This document shows positions 13,141 to 22,118 of a stretch of 64,000 nt of DNA, one piece after another. Each line of letters opens with the position of its first letter. The first letter of the stretch is position 1. Below the pieces are notes generated by a model. That model was not told the DNA's origin, did not search any database, and was given only the letters and a program-made list of their open reading frames with translations. Source of the stretch: Ligula intestinalis (lineage: Eukaryota; Platyhelminthes; Cestoda; Diphyllobothriidea; Diphyllobothriidae); contig JAYGXS010000008.1 of NCBI GenBank assembly GCA_036362985.1, positions 7,748,517-7,812,516 on the forward strand. The letters are read 5' to 3'. The position numbers and the translations under genes are program-made.

Positions 13141-13612
13141 TTTGGAACAAGAATTTTATTCACACGACCTTTCGAAATCCATCGTAGATGCATCAGCAAA
13201 GACAACAGCGGAAATGTGTGATTCATACACAGGAGCTGCAGTATTTATAGGATATAGTCACTGTGCCACTGCACACTTCTGACAATTAACGCCTTCCCCT
13301 ATCGAGGATAATTGCCCATTTGATGGCTGGCATGATGACCTTCTGAACTTTCATCATGCGTGTTGGACTTGGGCGTGATGATTGCTCGGCCATCTGGCTC
13401 CCTGGTGCTGACACGTTGGCCTCTGCGTTCTCCAAAGGCCAAATGACTTTGGCCAAACTGACCCCCAAGACCGTGTATAATTTGGGCAGGCCATTGCACG
13501 TGTTTATAGTCTGGAGGCCCATAAAACACGAATCAAACAACACACGGCTCACACGATTGCCACCCATCGCAAGCATTTTGGCCCAATCAAATTTCCCGAA
13601 AGCTTGGCCATT
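13141..13612 (-). mobile_element. Penelope-like element C-terminus and 3' terminal repeat (minus)
   Basis: Minus-strand frame 13607-13286 encodes KFDWAKMLAMGGNRVSRVL, then INTCNGLPKLYTVL and NAEANVSAPGSQ, the region after the GIY-YIG motif in the NYVGE-type PLEs. It is followed leftwards by a TATAAATA box (13249-13242) and a degenerate hammerhead-like core. It meets a plus-strand RT fragment at about 13600-13615, so two PLE pieces face in opposite directions. Confidence 0.7.
13166..13196 (-). ncRNA. Hammerhead-like core, degenerate
   Basis: Minus strand: CTGATGC (13196-13190), short stem region, GAAAGGTC (13173-13166), then a GAATAAAATTC signal. The last A of CTGATGA and the C after GAAA are changed, so it is probably inactive. 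Confidence 0.35.
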
Positions 13613-14480
13613 AAGTCACAGCAATGTTTGCGACAGACGAGGACATTAAGGAAGTCCAGTAGGTCCTCCTCTGTTGCAAATATTGTGGTGGCCAAAAGAC
13701 CGGTGTTCAAAAAAGTGGCAAAAACGATCGAAGTACTAAACTTCGACTGCAACCATCCAGCCAGCCACAAACGCAGTTGCGTAAGGACGCTCCATCAGCG
13801 TGTTGAGACGCACTGCAGTGAATCAGAAGAAAACTTTTCCGAAATACACTATCTTCGACGAGCCTTCAGAGAAGATGGCTAACCACGCAATTTCATCAGC
13901 TGATGCATGCGCAGACAAGATGGGCAACAAAATTGCACCGACCCTAATTTTTGACGAGCGAGTCCGTAGGTCAGAAACGTCTCGGAGGCTGTCGGCTGTC
14001 TTTTAGCGCCACTCGTACTTGGAGTCGCGCATAGGCCGGTGACAACCATACGGTGTCAGATAATTAAACCAAAGGACCTACTATCACGACAAGAAACATC
14101 TGATGGCCTTCAGAGGATCTGGTGCAGTTACGGACAAAGTAATTTCGTCGGAGAAACTGGAAGACTTGTCAAGACGCGAATTGCCGAATACGTGGCAGCA
14201 GTGTGGCGAAATGATGCTTATTCTCAAGTTGTGGCTCATTCGACAAGACCCAGCCACACATTTAAATTTTACGAGGCTGAAAGTCTCGCAACGGGTGGCA
14301 ATCGTGTGAGCCGAGAATTACTTGAGTCATGGCTCACGGCCTCCCAGTCCATAAACACGTGCAACGACTTGCTTAATCCATGCTTGGTGGTGTGGCTTAA
14401 TTTGGCCAGAGCAAGTAACCACTTGGGAACCGCACAGGCCACCGCGTCGTCTTACTCCAACACCGGGGAACCAGATGGCT
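13600..14480 (+). pseudogene. Penelope-like element, RT end to endonuclease, frameshifted
   Basis: The plus-strand frame around 13735-13880 reads VLNFDCNHPASHKRSCVRTL and continues to the RT-endonuclease linker. From 14039 another frame gives PKDLLSRQE, CSYGQSNFVGETGR and IAEYVAAVWRNDAYSQVVAH, a GIY-YIG-type domain in its NFVGE form, ending in INTCNDL at 14350. RT catalytic motifs are missing. At least one frameshift and stops break it. Confidence 0.75.
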
Positions 14481-14764
14481 GAGTACTCATCACTTCCAAT
14501 TTCATCAAGTGTTGTATAAGTTCAGGAGGCCATGGCCCACATGCCAGCCCTCAAGCAATTAGCGTAAGATCGCAATTATAGTTGATTGCTGTTATATGTC
14601 ATACGTGTGCATTTTTTAGGATGGCCCAACACTCGAACCGTCCTCGAGACAGGATAACAAAGAGGAAAACGGGTGAGACCGCCGCTGCCCAGGTTCTGAG
14701 GTCACGCATGACATGGTGCGACCGGTCACCTGAGGATACGATGGCTGGAGACATGACGGCTGCC
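14481..14764. other. Short spacer left of an LTR
   Basis: A 66-codon open frame at 14582-14782 runs into the LTR and has no known domain. I see no clear polypurine tract just before 14765, which argues against this being a 3' LTR. Confidence 0.4.
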
Positions 14765-15091
14765 TGTAGGGGCCCCCCGTGAAGAGCCAATAGGGAACAA
14801 TGACTATTGGCCCTTAAATATACTGCTACCGCTGAAGCCGGCACACTGTTGGTGTAGAGACTGCCGATGACCCGAGATTCTGCTGCTAGCGACCCGGGAC
14901 ACGGCTGCAAGAGGCACGGAACGCTGTTGGCCGAGACGACGACAGAACACAAGCTACTGACAGACACAGAAGACAAAGCTGATGTACTAGCAGAACTGAC
15001 AGTAAAGTACTATTGTGTTCTGCCTTCTCTTCCTAACACGTAACTGGGGGACATAACCGGTGTTGACACAGGAACACACAAAGTTATAACA
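14765..15091 (+). mobile_element. Putative LTR of a retrovirus-like (Gypsy-type?) retrotransposon
   Basis: A 327-base segment that begins TGTAGGGG and ends TTATAACA, giving the TG...CA ends expected of an LTR. Inside are a CCAAT box (about 14787), a TTAAATATA TATA-like box (about 14814) and an AGTAAA polyadenylation-like signal near 15001. A primer-binding-like site follows directly. I see no gag or pol to the right, where a PLE fragment lies instead. The second LTR was not found, so this is a truncated 5' end or a near-solo LTR. Confidence 0.5.
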
Positions 15092-15092
15092 G

Positions 15093-15110
15093 TGGCGTCG
15101 CAGGTGAGAT
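15093..15110 (+). promoter_or_regulatory. Putative tRNA primer-binding site
   Basis: TGGCGTCGCAGGTGAGAT follows the LTR end after one base. Starting with TGG, the complement of tRNA CCA, at this spacing is the layout of an LTR retrotransposon PBS. The priming tRNA was not identified. Confidence 0.4.
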
Positions 15111-15189
15111 CAACTAAGATCATAATAGCAGCAATAACTGTATCCTATAATTACTGCAACTTCCTGTGCGTATATTACCCGTTTCTGCT

Positions 15190-15345
15190 ATCATCTTCTG
15201 CAACCGGTAGACAAAAATGCTGAAATTTAATATCTTCGATGTGGGTTCAGATAAAAGGGCCACCCACGCAATTGGTGCATGCACAAACGAAATGGGCAAC
15301 GAAATCGTTCCGAACCCAAATTTTGGCCAGCAATTTCGTATGTCA
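15190..15345 (+). mobile_element. Small PLE linker fragment
   Basis: It aligns by eye with 13890-13975 (GGGCAACGAAATCG...ACCC.AATTTTTG), the segment between RT and endonuclease in a PLE copy. About 150 bases only, with no functional domain. Confidence 0.45.
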
Positions 15346-15949
15346 CTTAAAAGGCCACTTCGTGCAAATATTTTCATGGGCAAAGTCAAGAAAATATGGC
15401 TAAGGGTTACCGTCAATTTTTTTAGATTTCTCCAGTTGGCGGACAATCGCCTCCACTGGCATTGACGACCTGGCCCGGAAGTTTGGCAGGGCGCGCCTCT
15501 CGTGAAAATAAAGATCGCGTTCCTCGGCGTTCTTCTGCACAGACAAGAAGATATGCTGTAATTGTTTGCCCAAACTGTAAAAGGACATCTTGTTCAGGGA
15601 TTAACGGATAGAGCGTGGCGGCTGTAGAAAAGGAGCTTCCGCAGGTACGCAGAACGCAGTCCATTGAAAGTGGCTGTCCAGCGATATGTCCTGCTGCCGG
15701 AATATCCGGGAGCCTGCCAAACAGCCTGTCATTTCAAGTATAGGAAAGAATTAATTATTTCTACAACTGTCTTTTCTAGGCGAAGCCGCGAGCGAAGGCG
15801 TCTAATGACAGCCAATGAGAGCACTCTCCCGTTGCAAAAGTCGCGCGTAATGTTCGAGAGCCTGCCCCCTCCTCCCTTCTACTATGGTGGGGGGAGGAGG
15901 AGGAAGTAAGACCGATCGCCGCTGCAAACCACATTGCAGGATAGTCATT
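15346..15949. other. No gene recognised
   Basis: Minus-strand frames at 15400-15664 (62 and 80 aa) are open but match nothing I recognise. A purine-rich GGTGGGGGGAGGAGGAGGAAG run lies at 15885-15905. Confidence 0.4.
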
Positions 15950-16830
15950 CATTTATTTAGAAGTCATTTTTTGGCAAACAATTGTTTTCAGCAACTCTTC
16001 ATCAGACCAAACATTCGGAAGGGAAATTAACGCTGTACATACCAATAAAAGTTTGAATAGGTAGAAAAATCAATAACTATTTAACACGAGCGCTGATTAA
16101 CCAACGCGGACTATGTCAGTTTGCGCATGTAGGCCACGTCTGCGTGTTGTTTGAGGGATTGTCGCTTGTTGGTAGGGGCGAAATCCTATCACCACCTGTT
16201 GTCGGTTTAGGCCATGGAAGTAGCAGAGCTTGTGTCAGAGTCTTCTGACAACACAGCACTGGATTTTCTAGCCTTATAGCTACTGCTTCGGCTGTTGCAA
16301 GCATCCGTTGGCGTAGGCCTTTGGAAAAAATTAGATGGTGTCCTGTAGACCACATGAAAGGCTTCGTTAGTATCGACTCGATGGTTCGTATCGACTAGAT
16401 GTGCGAGAATAGCACTCGAGACCGATCTAGTTTCACATTTACTTAGCCAGGTCGGTATGTGCTCACGTACCCTCTTTTCGAGACGCCTCGTTGTACGGCC
16501 GATGTATCCCGCTCCACAGGAGCAAGTGAAAGAGTAAATGCACATTAATGTGGCCTTGAAAGGAGTCTGTCTTTACCTCCCAATCGTAGGAGGGGAGAAT
16601 TCTTGAAGAGCACCCGTAAGTTCGCCGCTGGGAAAGCGTTTGTGATTGAAGTCCTCAAGCATCGTCTGACCAGCTCGCTGGTTGCATTGCCTAAGAAAGG
16701 CAGTCTTATGAACACGTTTTTCTTTTCTGCAGTTGAGGAGACAGGTTTTTCGGCGCCTCTGTGGAGTGGAATACAGCGTTCGTACAACGAGGCGTCTGCG
16801 AAAAAGCTTACGCGAACGCATACCTGCCAG
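15950..16830 (-). pseudogene. Penelope-like element with well-kept GIY-YIG domain
   Basis: Minus strand 16787-16548 encodes the linker (FIRLPFLGNATSELVRRCLR, then LRVLFKNSPLLRLGGKDRLL). After a one-base shift near 16545 comes CIYSFTCSCGAGYIGRTTRR, with the C-x-C pair, GYIGRT as the GIY-YIG signature, KRVREH, and DTNHRVDTNEAFHVVYR. A second shift near 16340 leads to LRQRMLATAEAVAIRLENP. The 3' UTR holds CTGATGA at 16005-15999 and an AATAAA near 15957. RT is missing, so it is 5'-truncated. The endonuclease is the best preserved PLE domain here. Confidence 0.85.
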
Positions 16831-17084
16831 GCTAGGTTAAGGGAAAAAAGACTTCAAATTCTATTATCGCTCGTCTAATGCATACGGGCAACCATGTTGA
16901 CGCCAAAAAAAACTTTTAAATTGTCTACCAGGTACCAATAAGTTACTCTAAGTGCTTACACCGATAGATGTTTTTGACAGCCGAGGCAGTGGCTATTCGG
17001 TTTGGCGAATCCATCGCTTTTATATCAGAAGACGTTGGTACAGGCAGCCTTTCTTCCCTGACTGACTACAGGTGGTGATCCCAT
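16831..17084. other. Spacer
   Basis: No gene or repeat identified apart from short low-similarity matches to PLE linker DNA (GGCAGTGGCTATTCGGTTT). Confidence 0.35.
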
Positions 17085-17260
17085 CTTTGATTGGCTGCAG
17101 TCAACAGAGCACACACGCACGCGCCCGTGGTGTTGGCCGCGGTGGCTGTTTGCCCAGCTGCCTGTGCATCGTTCCTCGCGGTAAAAGTTAGTCCACCTCG
17201 ATCAGTCTTTTCTGACTTGTGAAATGGGAACGATAGTAGCCCACTGACGCCCTTTGGAAA
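17085..17260 (+). repeat. Dispersed repeat R2, copy 2
   Basis: GATTGGCTGCAGTCAACAGAG, CGCGGTAAAAGTTAGTCCA and TTTTCTGACTTGTGAAATGG match the R2 copies at 4.53, 28.72 and 31.08 kb in the same order. It runs straight into an R1 copy. Confidence 0.55.
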
Positions 17261-17264
17261 CTAG

Positions 17265-17665
17265 TGATCAGCCATACTGGCTTCACTCATCGTGCCTTCG
17301 CCTACAAAGGCTTGTGCACCCACGCTGGTAACTCTCGGTCCAGCCGCAGCTTCGCTAGACTTGATCTACCGTCGCGAGAGTTCACATAAATCAGTGTGAT
17401 CCATATTCTGATTGGCTGCAGGAACAACGCATGTCCCGAACTTCCTGGAATCCTGCGCGTTCACTTCACCTCAGACGTGGCATCCTAGCCAGCAGTTGCT
17501 CACTCGTCTGACAGTCAAATTTCTTCTGCCTATCCTCCACTCCCTTGTGTGCAGAATAAAGTGCTCCCACCACTCTTGCCTCCCATGACTTCTCTTGTAC
17601 CTGATGAACCTGGCTTGATGATCGTATTTGCTAGCGTTTAACGCAATTAACCCCCTGTGATAGAA
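17265..17665 (+). repeat. Dispersed repeat R1, copy 2
   Basis: Contains GATTGGCTGCAGG, GCTCACTCGTCTGACAGTCAA, TGCAGAATAAAGTG, CACTCTTGCCTCCCATGACTT and a GTTTAACGCAATTAACCCCC 3' end. No frame of interest. Confidence 0.6.
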
Positions 17666-18299
17666 TCTTCGTGGTATCGACTATTGGGTCCTCTTGTAAT
17701 GACCCAGGTGTGTGTCAAAAGACCGCAGCGGCTAAACCACAGCGATACGCTCTCGCTCTGGGTGTCAACACCCAGATGTCCTTCCCAATCTCTGACACTC
17801 ATTCGACTGCCAATGATTCTTCTCGATTCGACTCATACCGACACGGCATGCTAATTTGCTGTTGGCGTTTTACCAAACTACCGGCTTTCTCCAGCCGCCC
17901 CACAGCCGCCCACGCTGTTTGCAACTCGACCTCTGTACGTAACTCCATTACTAAATTTCACAAGTCTTCCTTCCGTTCGGATTCTTTCAGTATCCCTACT
18001 GCAGTCTAGGAAGGGGGCACTTGTGGTGATCGCTGCCGTCGGATTCCCTTCATTACTCTGTCCGGTGTCATTGTTCAACGCCAGCTGCCTCAAGGGCATC
18101 CAATACCTCACTCAGCGCTTACAGGCGCCCTGACTTGCAGAGACTGGGCCTACTGCCACTCGGACATGCACACGTGCGTCTAGGTTCTCGCGGCTGCCGA
18201 AGCACCACTCAAACAAGCCCCTTTTACCCCACTCTCAGCCCCCAGACATCACTTAGGACCACGGCGCTCCAGCGGAATGACGTGTGCTCTGAGGTCAAA
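17666..18299. other. No gene recognised
   Basis: Frames of 65-112 codons are present on both strands (for example 17671-18009 plus) but none resembles a known family. Confidence 0.4.
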
Positions 18300-18385
18300 A
18301 CTCTTTCCAATAGAGGAGAATACCCGAGTTCCAGGAAGCAATTCCGCAGAAGATTCGATAACTGGAACAAGAGTTTTATTGTCCT

Positions 18386-18416
18386 GACGTTTCGGATTCC
18401 GTCGGGAATCCTTAGT
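18386..18416 (-). ncRNA. Hammerhead-like core with perfect stem II
   Basis: Minus strand: 7-bp perfect stem (plus coordinates 18405-18411 pairing with 18394-18400, 4-base loop) immediately followed by GAAACGTC (18393-18386). The CTGATGA box in front is eroded to a CACTAA-like sequence. Confidence 0.45.
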
Positions 18417-18500
18417 GAAAGGTAATCGTGAACAAGTCTGAGTCATGCGCAGATGAGGGGTAATAACTGCACAGATTGCACGCTATTTATAGTTCACAGC

Positions 18501-18522
18501 GGTCACCCGCATGCGGGTGACC
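18501..18522. repeat. Perfect 22-bp palindrome
   Basis: GGTCACCCGC followed by ATGCGGGTGACC reads identically on both strands. Imperfect relatives sit in the same place relative to the TATA box at 55862-55880 and 56050-56070. Confidence 0.85.
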
Positions 18523-18799
18523 AGTGAGAAATTAAATTAATCATCAGGCACGAAGAGAGGTGGGTGACAGCCAAAAAATGTTCACCACGCCCTGAGTCAG
18601 CCGTTGTGACCGTCAGGTTTGTGCGTGTGTATACCTGAGTCGTGTCTAGTAGCAGCCAATCAGTGAAGTCCAAGATTTCGGCCCGACCATGTCTACCACA
18701 TGCTTCAGCAAACTGAAAGCAAATGCGGTGAATCGCGCGTGGTGATAGTGGACACAGCAGCTACTTCACACTCTCCTTCTCTCTTCTCGCACTCACCTG

Positions 18800-19290
18800 T
18801 CAAGACAGAATCAAGAAAACCGGGGGCGGAGTCAGGTGCACGTGGCTGGGGCGACCGAAGCCACTTATATGCAGGGGCTCCTAGTGGCCCACAGCAGCCA
18901 CTTGGAACCCAAGATCAGCCGCTGACGCATGGCATCTTTGGCCTGCTAGGCCTGCGCGCCTACGCCAGCCTTCGCCCGTCGTAAGGTCACTCACGACCGC
19001 TAGCCTACACATTATCCGTGTGATTGGCTGTCGTAACAAAGCATGCACCGGCATTCCGGCGATTCCTGGCGCTCTCATTACTCCGGCATTTATGCCCTCG
19101 CAGCCGGACTGCAGTCATCCGAGAGTCAAAACTCTTCCTCTCTAGTCTCCTATCCTTCTGCACAGAAAACACTACTCCTAACGCTCTGGCCTTCCCACCG
19201 CCTTCGCTTTTCACGTAAAGGAACCATGAGCCTGGACGATCGCAGTTGCTGGGGTTTAACATACTTAAACCCCCGCGATAAATTCGTTGT
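18800..19290 (+). repeat. Dispersed repeat R1, copy 3 (plus arm of an inverted pair)
   Basis: Includes CCGGGGGCGG...GTGCACGTGG, a TTATATGC box, TGATTGGCTGTCG, AGAGTCAAAACTCTTCCTC, CACTCTGGCC-like DNA and the 3' end GATCGCAGTTGCTGGGGTTT...AACCCCCGCGATA (19229-19281). It faces an inverted R1 copy 3' end to 3' end. Confidence 0.65.
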
Positions 19291-19376
19291 TTACGTATCA
19301 CTTTATGCCGCCTTAAAGGATCGCGTAGGGGAGTCACCCGTATCATTGAGACAGCAGGCCACATTAGAAGTTACCC

Positions 19377-19575
19377 TATCGCAAGGGCTCAAGTAAGTTA
19401 AACCCAAGCAACTGCGATCTGCAGACCATGGTTGCTTAATTGAGAAGAGGTCTTGAAAAGGCCAGACTAGTAGGAACAGCATATTGTGCACACAGAGGAA
19501 CGGAGAATAGACGGGAGAAGTTTGACATGGGAGAACACGACCAGTCAGTCCAAGTGCTGGTTTCAGTATCAGTAT
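19377..19575 (-). repeat. Dispersed repeat R1, copy 4 (minus arm of an inverted pair)
   Basis: Read on the minus strand: CTATTCTCCGTTCCTCTGTG, TGTTCCTACTAGTCTGGCC, then GATCGCAGTTGCTTGGGTTT...GCGATA. Its last 43 bases pair with 19230-19281 at about 85% identity across a spacer of about 95 bases. Confidence 0.65.
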
Positions 19576-20110
19576 CAGTATATTGAGGGATATGTAGGAA
19601 AATTTTCTTTGAGTGCCCTATTTGTACATATGTGCAGTGGCAGCAGAAAATTTGTTTCGCAGACTGTTGGCAAGGCCAATTGTCCTGTGTCATAGGATGA
19701 AAATAGGAGCAGACAGTGAAAAAACTCCTCAGGGATTTTTAAGAGAAAAACTGTCACTCTTGTGGGGGTAATGCGTGGGATTTAGGAGAAAAAAGGGGGT
19801 TCTAACGGGGGGCATTGCAAAGGTCCCCGGGATCATCACCGTGTGGAAGCCGCGTCCTGATTCTTCATTGCTGATTGCAGAGTCCGCCAACGGAACTGGA
19901 AAAACAGAGGCATCCGTCCAGATCATCGACAGTCCGCTTTGGGTCGAACCAAGGGTGAATGTTTAAGCCGTCAGGTCTGGCTGATAAGATCGCTAGCGGG
20001 GTAATCACGGTACGCAGATAGCCAATTAGGGTAGACCGCGGAGACCTTTGCATGAGGCTATGCGTGGGAGGGCGTTATAAATAGAAAACGTGAATGTATA
20101 TAAAACCTAA
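19576..20110. other. Spacer
   Basis: No gene recognised. A (CAGTAT)n run lies at 19561-19583. GTTATAAATAG at 20075 is TATA-like but has no gene beside it. Confidence 0.4.
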
Positions 20111-20119
20111 TACTACTGA

Positions 20120-20765
20120 AACATTAAAAGTAGTATTATTATTATTGCAAATTGTCAGTTCCGATCCATCGTGCACTGCTATATCGATCCAGTTTTCGCT
20201 TAAAACCCTCTAGCGATTCCGACATAACGACGTCCTGAGGAAGCGCATTCCACGCTCCAACCACCCTTTTTGAAAAGAAGTGTTTCCGAGCGTCCAGTCT
20301 GGCCACTGTCACCTTTAAGTTGAGAGGATGACCCCTCAGATTCGTGGTCGTTGCTAATTCGAAAAAATCCCCTGATATAAGACAGCAGTCTTGACGACGT
20401 AATACGCGGAATGCTAGTATCAGGTCCCCCCGAAGCTGCCTGTAGTGCAATGGGAAGAGGTTGAGATTCGACAGCCGTGTTTCATAAGGCTGTGAGCCCT
20501 GCCCCATAACAAGTGTAGTTGCGCGCCGTTGTACCTTTTCCAGGATGTAGATGTCTTTCGTGGCCCAGGGTCTCCAAGCTTGGATAGCGGATTCTAGGTG
20601 CGGTCGTACGAAGGTTCCGAAGACTTTTGTGAAGCACACTCCATTGAAGGTAGAAAACGCTCGTCTGATGAGGTGTAGGATCGACATCGCGGACTTAGCT
20701 ACCTTTGTGCAATGCAGGGAGGGTTTAAGCGAGGGTGTGATCCAGACTCCCAGCAGTTAGGCCAG
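20120..20765 (-). pseudogene. CR1/jockey-like non-LTR retrotransposon, C-terminal region
   Basis: An open minus-strand frame, 20687-20142 (181 aa), encodes FTKVFGTFVRPHLESAIQAW, then LEKVQRRATTLV, LFPLHYRQLRGDLILAFRVL and FFSKRVVGAWNALPQDVV, the region behind the palm of CR1/jockey-type reverse transcriptases. The frame continues to about 20763 (GVWITPSLKPSL). Endonuclease and RT catalytic motifs are missing, so the copy is 5'-truncated, as expected of LINE insertion. The 3' end has an (ATA)n run around 20125-20147. The frame itself is unbroken, suggesting a recent insertion. Confidence 0.85.
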
Positions 20766-21000
20766 TAGACAGAGAGAGAGCGTTCATTGGCTGGGTTGGC
20801 CTTGAGATTTTGAGCCAGGCAGACAGATGGCATCGGGAACGCGTGCAAGCTTGCTATTCGTCGCCGGCCCCAAACGGCATCAATGCGGGAACTGTGATTG
20901 GCTGATACAGGCGTCGAGACAAGCGTCTGTGAGCCTTCAGGAAAGTTAACCTCGACTCGAGCTAGTCATAACCCACCATGCCTCCCTTCATGTTCAGCAA
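20766..21000 (-). repeat. Dispersed repeat R1, copy 5, truncated at the CR1 junction
   Basis: Minus strand: CGCGTTCCCGATGCCATC, AGCCAATGAACGCTCTCTCT and GTCTACTGGCC match R1. It stops exactly where the CR1-like fragment begins, and I could not find the rest beyond the CR1 3' end. Confidence 0.55.
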
Positions 21001-21228
21001 TCGTTATGGGATTGCAGCCCGAATAACGCCTAGCGTACCGTGAGCTGACCTCCGTGTTGGTCCAGTGCATGTATTATGCGGCCGATTTTGGGAGCACTGG
21101 TAAACATGCATGGCATCAATCCCACATCTTCTTCACTCTTATTCCTCTTCCTCCGGTGACAAGATAGTTTTAGGACGAACTGGGTGGACATTGGTGCAGT
21201 GACTAATTACCCGACAAGATGCTCTCTC

Positions 21229-21400
21229 GCATCAAAAAGGGTTGGCTGTGGGGCTCCCATTACCATTGGGCCGTTAGGACAGCTCACCTACACGTGCCGG
21301 ATAAGACCTGGTCCCCAGGCTTTCGATACGGTGACTCAATTTCGCATCGGTGGGTGCGCTATCGGCAACATTGAGAAGGAGTGATGACAGTGAAGCGACC
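21229..21400 (+). repeat. Dispersed repeat R5, copy 1
   Basis: Blocks GGCTCCCATTACCATTGGGCCG, GCCGGATAAGACCTGGTCCC, CCAGGCTTTCGATACGGTGACT and GGCAACATTGAGAAG recur at 24884-25055 with moderate divergence. No coding frame. Confidence 0.6.
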
Positions 21401-21449
21401 TTGTACTCTAACAGGTACATGTCCCGATGTCTGGCTTTCCCGTCGTAGC

Positions 21450-21760
21450 CTCAATCTGTCTGGAACTCAAGGTAATTACGCTTGCTAAACTTACTAGCGC
21501 GCGTGACGTGGACCACACACACTGTCCGCCCACACGCTGTCCAACCAATCACAAGCCGACCTAGACAATGAACCCACTCTCTCTCTGGCTCCTGGCCTAA
21601 CTACTCTCAAACACTCACTTGGGACCCGGCCAACCTATGAGCGGACGTGTCTCTCCCAAGGCAATCTACTCTCATCTACTCTCCTTTCCTTTGTGTTCAC
21701 AATGCATTATTCCTACTAATCTGACCTTTCACGCCTTATCCTATTCAACTAGCTTACACA
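21450..21760 (+). repeat. Dispersed repeat R1, copy 6
   Basis: CCTCAATCTGTCTGGAA, GCGTGACGTGGACC, ACCAATCACAAGCCGACCTA, CTGGCCTAACTACTCTCAAA and CACTTGGGACCCGGCCAACC are close to the copy at 63.73 kb and to 9.5 kb. Confidence 0.65.
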
Positions 21761-22118
21761 TTTTGGATACGTTCGATCGCCTATTATATGGCCGGACCAA
21801 ATCGTATCCCACAACAGTCTGGCTCTCAGTCTGTAGCGAGGACCACCTCTGGCGCCAAGCCTGCAAGCGATCACGTGATCGAAAGTATCGACTGGCCTCG
21901 AGGACAGCCAATTACAGATGCCGTAAACTGCTAGTGGCCAATCAGTTGAACAAGCGGCCAGTGACTCACTCTCGTATGGCGTTTAAGCATTCACGCCCAG
22001 ATCACGCTAGCAGGCAGACCCATGCCGGAGCTGCCAACCATTACTGAGTTTCTGGTCTTACTCCTTCTCTTCCTTAACGAAACTGGACGTGATAATTGTA
22101 GTATTTTGAGCCACACGG

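Larger units (their letters stand above)
18300..18530 (-). mobile_element. PLE terminal repeat (minus) with palindrome
   Basis: Read on the minus strand: a palindrome (18522-18501), a TATAAATA box (18491-18484), about 70 bases, a stem followed by GAAACGTC, then CAATAAAACTCTTGTTCCAG. The same order occurs at 55.75-55.9 kb. I see no PLE coding sequence next to it, so it is an isolated terminal repeat. Confidence 0.55.
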
